5,242 bases of DNA, taken from positions 1 through 5,242 of the forward strand of contig JAGVPR010000054.1 of NCBI GenBank assembly GCA_020052115.1. The letters run 5' to 3'. Made by a program: the position numbers and the translations under genes. Positions 1 to 5,242 of this stretch are shown here, one piece after another. This stretch comes from Candidatus Eiseniibacteriota bacterium. GTDB lineage: Bacteria > Eisenbacteria > RBG-16-71-46 > JAGVPR01. Each line of letters opens with the position of its first letter. Position 1 is the first letter of the stretch. Below the pieces are notes generated by a model that made no database searches, was not told the DNA's origin, and saw only the letters and a program-made list of their open reading frames with translations.

Positions 1-1171
1 CCACCACGGCGTCGGCCCCCGCGGCGGCGCGACCGACCTCTTCGTGCGCCGCATCGCTCTGCTCCCCCAGCTCCAGCATCTCACCCACCACGGCGATCCG
101 CCGTCCCCGAGCCGGCGTCCCGAGGAGCACCTCGAGAGCCAGCCGGAAGGAGTCGGGGTTTGCGTTGTAATGGTCCTCGATGAACACAATCCCCGAACGC
201 TCGCGGACGGAGAGTCTCCCCGGAAGCGCGCGGAATTCCCGGAGCCCTTCCGTCGCTTCCTCGGGGCTCAGTCCGAGAGCCGAGGCCGCGGCCACGGCGG
301 CCGCGGCGTTCTCCGCGTTCCCCGTGCCCGCGGCGGAAAGGGCGATCGGCGGGAAGCCCGCGAGACGCACGGTGGTGCGGCCGAGCCCCTCGGGCCGGAC
401 AGACTCGATCCGGATGTCCGCTGCGGCCTCGCGGCCGAAGGTCCGGACGATGAAGCCGGCGGGACGGACGGCCAGAAGCGGCTCGCCCGCGGGAAGTACC
501 AGGACCCCGCCCGCCATTCCCTCGAGCACCTCCAGCTTCGCGCGCGCGACCTCCCGGACGGAACCCAGGAGACCCACGTGCGCGCGCCCGACGTTCGTGA
601 TGACCGCCACATCGGGCGACGCCATGCGCGAGAGCCGGGCGATCTCGCCGCGGTGGTTCATCCCCATTTCCACGACCGCGGCGCCGTGCTCGGGCCTCAG
701 CCCGAGCAGCGTCAACGGAACTCCGATCTCGTTGTTGAGATTGCCCGGCGTCCGGTGCACGTGGTAGCGGGAGGAAAGAGCCGCGGAGACCATCTCCTTG
801 GTGGTGGTCTTGCCGCTGCTTCCGGTCACCGCCACCACGGGCACGCGGAAACGCCGGCGGTGCGCCACGGCGAGGCTCTGGAGCGTGCGAAGGGGATCCT
901 GGACCACAAGAAGGGGCAGCGGGGCCGTATGCGATGCGGCCCAGGAAGCGGCCGCGACGGCGGCGCAAGCGCCCGCCCTCCAAGCCTCATCCAGAAACTC
1001 GTGCGCGTCATGACGCTCGCCAGCGAGCGCGAAGAACAGCTCCCCCGGCCGGACGGTCCTCGTGTCCGTGGAGATCCCGGAGACCGCGGCAGAGAAAGCC
1101 GGCTCCGGAGCCAGCAAGCCTTCGCACGCCGAGGCGATCTCGCCGAGGGTCCACCCGAACCCGGCCGTCAA
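1..1171 (-). CDS. murF: UDP-N-acetylmuramoyl-tripeptide--D-alanyl-D-alanine ligase MurF (3' end beyond window)
   Basis: This minus-strand frame stays open to the left edge. It gives 390 residues of a protein usually near 450, so only the C-terminal part is missing. MurF attaches D-Ala-D-Ala to UDP-MurNAc-tripeptide with ATP in the cytoplasm, the last soluble step before MraY. Visible motifs in order are: WTLGEIA (7-13), typical of the MurF N-terminus; STDTRTVRPGELFFAL (34-49) in the UDP-substrate domain; the P-loop VTGSSGKTTTKE (115-126); NLNNEIGVP (144-152); VEMGMNHRGEI (167-177); ITNVGRAHVG (191-200); GTGNAENAAAA (282-292); LPGRL (316-320); DHYNANPDS (333-341); and GEMLELGE (363-370). The start is uncertain. 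TTG at 1171 puts WTLGEIA at residue 7 and has a purine-rich site upstream. GTG at 1222 would add 17 mostly hydrophilic residues and overlap murE by 17 nt. An ATG overlapping the murE stop (1209) is out of frame and stops after 13 codons. No frameshift is seen. Confidence 0.95.
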   Translation of the reverse strand, partial: MTAGFGWTLGEIASACEGLLAPEPAFSAAVSGISTDTRTVRPGELFFALAGERHDAHEFLDEAWRAGACAAVAAASWAASHTAPLPLLVVQDPLRTLQSLAVAHRRRFRVPVVAVTGSSGKTTTKEMVSAALSSRYHVHRTPGNLNNEIGVPLTLLGLRPEHGAAVVEMGMNHRGEIARLSRMASPDVAVITNVGRAHVGLLGSVREVARAKLEVLEGMAGGVLVLPAGEPLLAVRPAGFIVRTFGREAAADIRIESVRPEGLGRTTVRLAGFPPIALSAAGTGNAENAAAAVAAASALGLSPEEATEGLREFRALPGRLSVRERSGIVFIEDHYNANPDSFRLALEVLLGTPARGRRIAVVGEMLELGEQSDAAHEEVGRAAAGADAVV

Positions 1172-1175
1172 GGCG

Positions 1176-1185
1176 CCCCCCTTCC
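1176..1185 (-). promoter_or_regulatory. Probable ribosome binding site of murF (TTG start)
   Basis: A purine run GGAAGGGGGG ends 4 nt before the TTG at 1171. It is not a perfect AGGAGG, but pairing centred in its first half gives usual spacing. It favours the TTG over the in-frame GTG at 1222, whose upstream bases (CTCGGATACG) offer only a weak GGA. If the GTG is used, this run is coding. Confidence 0.5.
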
Positions 1186-1205
1186 GCTTCGCCCCCGGCG
1201 GATGG

Positions 1206-2729
1206 TCATCGCGACCCTCCACCGTATCCGAGCGCGCGAAGGGCTTCGGCAGCCACCTCGGCATCGCTGAAGTGGGAGATCCGGCCGCCGAGGATCTGGT
1301 AGTCCTCGTGACCCTTGCCCGCGATCATCACCGTGTCTCCTTCGCGCGCCTCCGCCAGGGCGCGCTCGACCGCCGCGCGGCGGTCCGGCTCGACCGCGTA
1401 GCTTCCGGAGACGGCGCGCGCGCCATCCTCGATCTCGGCGATGATCGCGAGCGGGTCCTCGCTCCTCGGGTTGTCCGAGGTGATGAGCACGCGATCGGAG
1501 AAGGAGACCGCGATCCGGCCCATCTCGGGCCGCTTCCCGCGGTCGCGGTCCCCGCCGCAGCCGAAAACGCAGAAGAGAGTCCCCTTCGTCAGGCGCCGCG
1601 CCGAACGGAGCACCGTCTCGAGGGCGTCCGGCGTGTGCGCGTAATCCACGAGGACGGCGAAGGGTTGGCCGGCCCTCACGGGCTGCATGCGGCCCGGGAC
1701 CGCTTCCACGCTCTCGATCCCGAGAGCGATCGTCCCCGGCGCATAACCGAGCGCGATGCCGACCCCGAAGGCTCCGAGCGCGTTCATCACGTTGAAGGGC
1801 CCGGGCAGCCGCACACCCACGTCTTGCTCGCCCCCCTGGTGGCGGACCCGGAAGAGCGAGGACTCCACGCCGATCTCCTCGCGCACCACGCGCAGATCGG
1901 CGTTCTCCCCCCTTCCAAATGTGATCACCGGCCCGGCTGAGGCTTCGATGAACGCCTCCGACGAGGGATCGTCCCGGTTGATGATGCCGGTCATCGGCGC
2001 CGCGGCGGCTGCGTCCGGCGGCTGCGGCACGCCCCGGAACAAGAGCCTCTTGGCATCGCGGTACGCCTCTTCCGTCCCGTGGAAGTCCAGGTGGTCCCGC
2101 GTCAGGTTCGTGAACAACCCGGCGATGAACCGGGTGCCCGAGACGCGGTCCATGGCGAGCGCATGCGAGGAGACCTCCATCGCGGCCACGCGAACCCCCT
2201 CCGCCGCCATGTCCGAAAGGAGCTTCTGGAGTACCGTCGGTTCGGGCGTCGTCGTCACGGGAGGCACCTCGAGGCCGCCCGCGAACGAACCGAGCGTCCC
2301 GATGATGCCGGCCTTCTCCCCCGAGGCCTCCGCCACCGCACGGATCAGAAACGTCGTCGTCGTCTTGCCGTTCGTGCCCGTCACGCCCACGACGCGCAAG
2401 CGCCTCGACGGATGGCCGTTGAAGGCGCTGGCCAGCATCGCAAGCGCCCTCCGCGCCGACCGGACGAGAATCAAGGGCGCGCCCTGCGTCTCGATCCGCC
2501 GCTCGGCCACGATGGCCACGGCACCCCGGGCAAGCGCGTCCTGCGCGAAACGGTGACCGTCCACCTGCGTACCCGGCACGCAGACGAAGATGGCCCCCGG
2601 AGCGACCCGTCGTGAATCAACGCAAACGTCGCCAACCGTCCGCTCCGGAAGGCCTGCCAGAACCCCCGGGAGAGCCAAATCCCGGATGCTTGCCGCCAGT
2701 TCCGTGAGGCTTCGCTTGGGCGTGGTCAA
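1206..2729 (-). CDS. murE: UDP-N-acetylmuramoyl-L-alanyl-D-glutamate--2,6-diaminopimelate ligase MurE
   Basis: This encodes a 507-residue cytoplasmic Mur ligase that adds the third stem-peptide residue to UDP-MurNAc-L-Ala-D-Glu with ATP. The N-terminal UDP-binding domain contains DVCVDSRRVAPGAIFV (34-49). The central ATPase domain has the P-loop VTGTNGKTTTT (116-126), TTTPEP (159-164), MEVSSHAL (184-191) and NLTRDHLDFHG (208-218). K227 in YRDAKRLLF is the expected carbamylated lysine. The C-terminal domain has GRMQP (346-350), DYAHTPDAL (362-370), GCGGDRDRGKRP (390-401) and GKGHEDYQ (471-478). DNPRSEDP (419-426) is the signature of meso-DAP rather than lysine specificity, so the cell wall is predicted to be DAP-type. 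The start codon is TTG, overlapping the ftsI stop. A Pro/Ala-rich stretch (235-245) looks like a loop insertion. Length and motifs are otherwise normal. Confidence 0.97.
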   Translation of the reverse strand: MTTPKRSLTELAASIRDLALPGVLAGLPERTVGDVCVDSRRVAPGAIFVCVPGTQVDGHRFAQDALARGAVAIVAERRIETQGAPLILVRSARRALAMLASAFNGHPSRRLRVVGVTGTNGKTTTTFLIRAVAEASGEKAGIIGTLGSFAGGLEVPPVTTTPEPTVLQKLLSDMAAEGVRVAAMEVSSHALAMDRVSGTRFIAGLFTNLTRDHLDFHGTEEAYRDAKRLLFRGVPQPPDAAAAAPMTGIINRDDPSSEAFIEASAGPVITFGRGENADLRVVREEIGVESSLFRVRHQGGEQDVGVRLPGPFNVMNALGAFGVGIALGYAPGTIALGIESVEAVPGRMQPVRAGQPFAVLVDYAHTPDALETVLRSARRLTKGTLFCVFGCGGDRDRGKRPEMGRIAVSFSDRVLITSDNPRSEDPLAIIAEIEDGARAVSGSYAVEPDRRAAVERALAEAREGDTVMIAGKGHEDYQILGGRISHFSDAEVAAEALRALGYGGGSR

Positions 2730-4831
2730 AGACCTCCGTGTACAGGCCGGGAGGGGTCTTCTTGATCCGGCCCGCCCTCGAGATGCAAGACACAGACCTG
2801 CCCTCGCGAAACCGTCGTTCCTGCCGGCGGCTCCTGAGACACCACACGTCCCGACCCAACCAACTCCGTCTCCAGCAGCGCGCGGCTCAGTCGCCGGTAC
2901 GCCTCGCGCGCCGTGAGACCCCGCAGATCAGGAACCTCAACCAAGAGCCCCGCCGCCTCGGGCGCTTCCTTGGCGCGCCCGAGGTCGGCTTGTGGGGCCG
3001 CAACCGCCTGCGGACCGAGGGAGGCCCCGGCTTGCCGGGAGACCGCGACCTTCTTCTCGGCTGCGATCAACACCATGAGCGAATCCGCAGGCGGAATCGA
3101 ACTCGCGGACCAGGGCGAATCCTCGTCGAGCGCCTCGAGCGGCCGCCCGAAGCGCGCGAGCAGCCCCATATCGGCCGCCGCCAGGCCCGCGACGATGTTC
3201 CGGAACACGGGAGCCGCGACCGTCCCGCCGTAGTAGGCGCCGCGCGGCTCGTCAATCACGACCAAGCAGACGATCTCGGGATCATCGGCTGGGAGGAATC
3301 CACAGAACGAAGAGACGTAGAGCCCGTTCTTGAACGTGCCGTTGACGAACTTCTGCGCCGTTCCGGTCTTTCCGCCCACGGAACACCACGCGAGCGCCGC
3401 GTTTCGCCCTGTTCCCTCTTCGACGCCCATCGAGAGGAACTCGCGGACGGTCCGCGCCGTCTCGCTCGAGACCACGCGGCGCACGCGCTGCGGCTCAGTC
3501 CGGCTCACGACCTGTCCGTCGGCGTCGAGGACCGCCCGCGTGACGAATGGGCGCATGAGCACCCCGTCGTTGGCGAGGGCGCTGAAGGCCATCACGAGCT
3601 CGATCGCGCTCACGGAGACTTCCTGGCCGATCGCGACCGTGATCAACGACCGGCCGGACCAAGACTCCACGGGACGCAGGACCCCGGGAATCTCCCCGGG
3701 AAGGTCAATGCCCGTGCGAAGCCCGAAGCCGAAGCGGCGGGCGTACCGGTAGATGTCCTCCTCCCCGACGAGGACCGCGGCGAGGGCCGTCCCGATGTTG
3801 CTCGAGTAGGCGATCACCTCTTCGAAGGGGATCGTCCCGTGCGCGTGCGCGTCGTGCAGGGAAACGCCCGAGATCTTCTTGACGCCGTCGCCGGTGTCGA
3901 ACTGCGTGTCGCGGCGAACGCGTCCCTTCTCGATCGCCGCCGAGGCGCACACGATCTTGAACGTCGAGCCGGGCTCGAAGAGATCGGTCACCGCCCGGTT
4001 CCTCCGCCCGTCGGGCGGCGAACTCGAGGCGGCCTCGGGGTCGTAGCACGGCTCGTTCGCGAGCGCGAGGATCTCCCCGGTGCGGGGGTCCACGATGACG
4101 ACCGTTCCGCCGCGCGCGTTTGCCTTCTCTACCGCGCGGTGCAGCTCGTTCTCGGCGATCTCCTGGAACCGACGGTCAATGGTCAGCACGACGCTGTCGC
4201 CGCAGCGCGAGGACGCGAGGGCGCTGCGCGGCGGACGCCAACCCCGCCCGCGGGCGTCCACGTACTCGGTCGTCCATCCATCACGACCGCGGAGCACACG
4301 GTCGTGCATCGCCTCCATCCCCTCGAGCCCCCTCCCGTCGCGGTTGGTGAAGCCGACAAGGTGGGCCGCGGCGGCTCCGCTCGGATACATCCGCTTCTGC
4401 TCGTCGCGGATGAAGACGCCGGGCAGCTCCCGCATGGCATGCTCGGCCTCCGAGCGATCGATGAAGTCGCGCGCCACCCAGGCAAAGCCGCCCTGCGAGC
4501 GCACGGCCGCCCGGACCCGGGAGCGATCGAGGTGGAATCGGCGGGTCAACTCGTTGACGACGCGGTCAGGATCCGCGACTTCGTGCGGGTCCACGAAGAG
4601 CGAGGGGTTGGAGACATCCACGGCGAGAGCCTCGCCGCGACGGTCGAGGATGGAGCCGCGACGCGCAGGGAGGATCACGCGCCGTTCATGCTGGCGGAGC
4701 GCTTCAGAGGCGTAGCGGCCGTGATCCGCGATCTGGATCTGGGCCAGCCGCGCCACCAGCGCCGCCCAAACCACCGCGCCGAGGACGGCTGCGATGAGCA
4801 GCCGCCTGTGGTAAGGCCCGCCCAGATGCAT
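2726..4831 (-). CDS. ftsI: Septal peptidoglycan D,D-transpeptidase FtsI (class B PBP, PBP3/PBP2x-like) with C-terminal PASTA domain
   Basis: This encodes a 701-residue bitopic penicillin-binding protein that cross-links septal peptidoglycan on the outer face of the inner membrane, as the partner of FtsW. A short cytoplasmic N-terminus is followed by one transmembrane helix (about 10-30). The class B pedestal opens with the RRGSILDRRG motif (57-66). The transpeptidase domain (about 241-555) carries all three catalytic motifs: S289-T-F-K292 in EPGSTFK, S343-S-N345, and K488-T-G490 in GGKTGTAQK. A linker of about 55 residues (576-631, Ala/Glu/Pro-rich) leads to a PASTA domain (about 632-686) that starts with VEVPDLRGLTAREA and contains VVSQEPPAGTTVSRG. 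Proteobacterial FtsI of about 580 residues lacks this domain; it is common in Gram-positive PBP2x/SpoVD and in several other phyla. The active site appears intact. The start is fixed by GGAGGT 5 nt upstream. The stop overlaps the murE start (TTGA). Confidence 0.96.
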   Translation of the reverse strand: MHLGGPYHRRLLIAAVLGAVVWAALVARLAQIQIADHGRYASEALRQHERRVILPARRGSILDRRGEALAVDVSNPSLFVDPHEVADPDRVVNELTRRFHLDRSRVRAAVRSQGGFAWVARDFIDRSEAEHAMRELPGVFIRDEQKRMYPSGAAAAHLVGFTNRDGRGLEGMEAMHDRVLRGRDGWTTEYVDARGRGWRPPRSALASSRCGDSVVLTIDRRFQEIAENELHRAVEKANARGGTVVIVDPRTGEILALANEPCYDPEAASSSPPDGRRNRAVTDLFEPGSTFKIVCASAAIEKGRVRRDTQFDTGDGVKKISGVSLHDAHAHGTIPFEEVIAYSSNIGTALAAVLVGEEDIYRYARRFGFGLRTGIDLPGEIPGVLRPVESWSGRSLITVAIGQEVSVSAIELVMAFSALANDGVLMRPFVTRAVLDADGQVVSRTEPQRVRRVVSSETARTVREFLSMGVEEGTGRNAALAWCSVGGKTGTAQKFVNGTFKNGLYVSSFCGFLPADDPEIVCLVVIDEPRGAYYGGTVAAPVFRNIVAGLAAADMGLLARFGRPLEALDEDSPWSASSIPPADSLMVLIAAEKKVAVSRQAGASLGPQAVAAPQADLGRAKEAPEAAGLLVEVPDLRGLTAREAYRRLSRALLETELVGSGRVVSQEPPAGTTVSRGQVCVLHLEGGPDQEDPSRPVHGGL
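2732..2737 (-). promoter_or_regulatory. Shine-Dalgarno of murE with unusually short spacing
   Basis: A perfect GGAGGT lies inside the last codons of ftsI and ends only 2 nt before the TTG at 2729. No other in-frame start lies upstream before a stop, and none with family support lies just downstream. The tight spacing fits reinitiation by ribosomes finishing ftsI, which is inference. Confidence 0.6.
2774..2938 (-). other. PASTA domain coding segment of FtsI
   Basis: This codes for FtsI residues of about 632-686. The segment shows the PASTA pattern: V-P-D-L-x-G at the start, A-x-x-x-L in the helix, and S-Q-x-P-x-x-G-T at the second strand turn, followed by a beta strand ending in LHLEGG. Only one repeat is visible, whereas PBP2x of Streptococcus pneumoniae has two. 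In studied proteins PASTA domains contribute to peptidoglycan or partner binding and to septal localisation. Binding by this copy is inference. Confidence 0.88.
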
Positions 4832-4836
4832 CGGGG

Positions 4837-4842
4837 ACCTCC
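4837..4842 (-). promoter_or_regulatory. Ribosome binding site that decides the ftsI start
   Basis: A perfect GGAGGT lies in the 17-nt gap between the ftsL stop and an ATG at 4831, with 5 nt spacing. It argues for that ATG over the longer in-frame GTG at 4936. The longer form would overlap most of the end of ftsL and would add a 35-residue Arg/Gly/Ala-rich leader with no family counterpart. Confidence 0.85.
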
Positions 4843-4848
4843 GCCCTG

Positions 4849-5202
4849 TCAGCGCACGGGAGGCTCTTCGGCTTCCTTCGGCGCCAGTGACGGAGAGCGC
4901 GCGTCCAGGACGACCAGGCGTCCCGGCCGCGGCCACTCCAGCCCTAGGTCATTCACCTTCACGGAATCGCCGACAACGGCTTGCTCTCGGCGTTCCACTT
5001 CGGCCTCGAGCACCACGATCTCTTGCTGGAGCTTGCGGACTTCGCGGCTCTTCGCTGCCGCGCGTGCGGCCCATCGCGCCTCGTTCACGTTCAGCCAGGT
5101 CACCGAGTACAGAAGCGCCGCGGCCAGCAGCGCGCCCAGCACAACCGGCCGCGTCAAGTCGCGCTTCTTCGATGGCCGGTACAGCGGCGCGAACCGGCTC
5201 AT
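4849..5202 (-). CDS. ftsL: Cell division protein FtsL (divergent, FtsL/DivIC-like bitopic membrane protein)
   Basis: This encodes a 117-residue protein with typical FtsL architecture. It has a short basic cytoplasmic N-terminus (residues 1-18, rich in R and K), one transmembrane helix (about 19-38), and a periplasmic helical segment rich in charged residues and heptad-like leucines (about 40-76, coiled coil). A membrane-distal DLGLEWPRPG segment (85-94) then matches the LG-x(2-3)-P-x-PG pattern often seen after the FtsL coiled coil. In characterised bacteria FtsL joins FtsB and FtsQ at the septum and activates the FtsW-FtsI synthase. FtsL diverges strongly in sequence, so the call rests on size, topology and its place between rsmH and ftsI. 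The ATG start has a GGAGG 8 nt upstream and overlaps the rsmH stop by 4 nt. The last 17 or so residues are Pro/Glu/Ala-rich and look like a disordered tail. The gene ends 17 nt before ftsI. Confidence 0.85.
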   Translation of the reverse strand: MSRFAPLYRPSKKRDLTRPVVLGALLAAALLYSVTWLNVNEARWAARAAAKSREVRKLQQEIVVLEAEVERREQAVVGDSVKVNDLGLEWPRPGRLVVLDARSPSLAPKEAEEPPVR

Positions 5203-5242
5203 TCTTGCGGCCTCCGCTCGGCGACGCGCAGCACCGCGCTGC
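5199..5242 (-). CDS. rsmH: 16S rRNA (cytosine-1402-N4)-methyltransferase RsmH, C-terminal tail only (partial)
   Basis: Only the last 13 codons and a TGA stop are in the window; the rest lies beyond the right edge. The minus-strand frame reads SAVLRVAERRPQE and then stops. This resembles the usual RsmH/MraW C-terminus, where a basic segment of the type S-A-x-L-R-V-A-E/R follows the methyltransferase fold. RsmH uses S-adenosylmethionine to methylate N4 of C1402 in the 16S rRNA decoding centre. The stop overlaps the ftsL start in an ATGA arrangement, which suggests translational coupling. The call rests on this short tail plus its position directly upstream of ftsL, the standard dcw order. No catalytic motif is visible, so it is mainly a synteny-supported assignment. 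Confidence 0.78.
   Translation of the reverse strand, partial: SAVLRVAERRPQE
5211..5215 (-). promoter_or_regulatory. Ribosome binding site of ftsL
   Basis: A GGAGG motif on the minus strand lies 8 nt upstream of the ftsL ATG, inside the end of the rsmH reading frame. It supports the ATG at 5202 as the ftsL start and an overlap with rsmH rather than a separate promoter. Confidence 0.75.

Noticed and set aside
541..590. GC-alternating runs (cgcgcgcg, gcgcgcccg) considered as a possible structured or repeat element
   Set aside because: They fall inside murF and encode ordinary residues (EVARAKLE, GRAHVG). They are short and explained by codon bias.
81..983. Minus-strand open frame of 300 codons starting MEGGRLRRRRGRF
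   Set aside because: It is a shifted frame inside murF. The true frame in the same strand carries the P-loop and all MurF motifs and shows no frameshift.
44..1270. Long plus-strand open frame of about 408 codons opposite murF
   Set aside because: It lies antisense to a fully motif-supported murF. Its translation is Arg/Gly/Pro/His-rich without recognisable domains, as expected for a shadow frame in high-GC DNA.
1062..1940. Plus-strand open frame of 292 codons opposite murE and the murF start
   Set aside because: It is antisense to murE, has no domain signature and is biased in composition. No credible ribosome binding site or gene context supports it.
1756..2556. Plus-strand open frame of 266 codons opposite murE
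   Set aside because: It is antisense to conserved MurE motifs and its Ser/Arg/Ala-rich translation is typical of a GC-rich reverse-complement shadow.
4080..4715. Plus-strand open frame of 211 codons opposite the ftsI pedestal region
   Set aside because: It is antisense to conserved FtsI sequence, Ser/Arg-rich, and lacks any recognisable domain.
4832..4936. N-terminal extension of FtsI from a GTG at 4936
   Set aside because: It would overlap ftsL by about 88 nt and add an Arg/Gly/Ala-rich leader before the membrane anchor. The ATG at 4831 has a perfect GGAGGT at 5 nt spacing.

Overview
The window is a contiguous piece of a division and cell-wall (dcw) gene cluster. All recognisable genes are on the minus strand, so transcription runs from right to left. 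In that direction the order is: the 3' tail of rsmH (mraW), ftsL, ftsI (a class B PBP with a C-terminal PASTA domain), murE, and murF, which runs off the left edge without a stop. This is the canonical dcw order.

The cluster is extremely compact. rsmH and ftsL overlap by 4 nt (ATGA). ftsL and ftsI are 17 nt apart, with a strong Shine-Dalgarno in the gap. ftsI and murE overlap by 4 nt through a TTGA junction. murE and murF either overlap by 17 nt (GTG start) or lie 34 nt apart (TTG start). I see no promoter, terminator, RNA gene, repeat array, mobile element or CRISPR. The only non-coding stretches are the two possible junction spacers, and there is no gene-free region over 300 bases. Almost all long plus-strand open frames are explained as GC-rich shadows of these genes.

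The genes work together. FtsL is a bitopic divisome protein of the FtsQLB complex that activates FtsWI. FtsI cross-links septal peptidoglycan. MurE adds the third stem-peptide residue (the DNPRSEDP signature indicates meso-diaminopimelate). MurF adds D-Ala-D-Ala to complete the UDP-MurNAc-pentapeptide. RsmH methylates 16S rRNA and is the usual partner directly upstream of ftsL.

Organism: a bacterium of high GC content (about two thirds by eye) with DAP-type peptidoglycan. A meso-DAP MurE together with a PASTA-bearing FtsI suggests a non-proteobacterial or deltaproteobacterial-type Gram-negative lineage, for example a Gemmatimonadota-, Eisenbacteria- or Myxococcota-like group. This is inference and cannot be settled from the sequence alone.

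I do not see a novel biological system here. The points worth a second look are modest: the PASTA tail of FtsI, the TTG starts of murE and probably murF, a very tight Shine-Dalgarno-to-start spacing at murE, and a small Pro/Ala-rich insertion in MurE.
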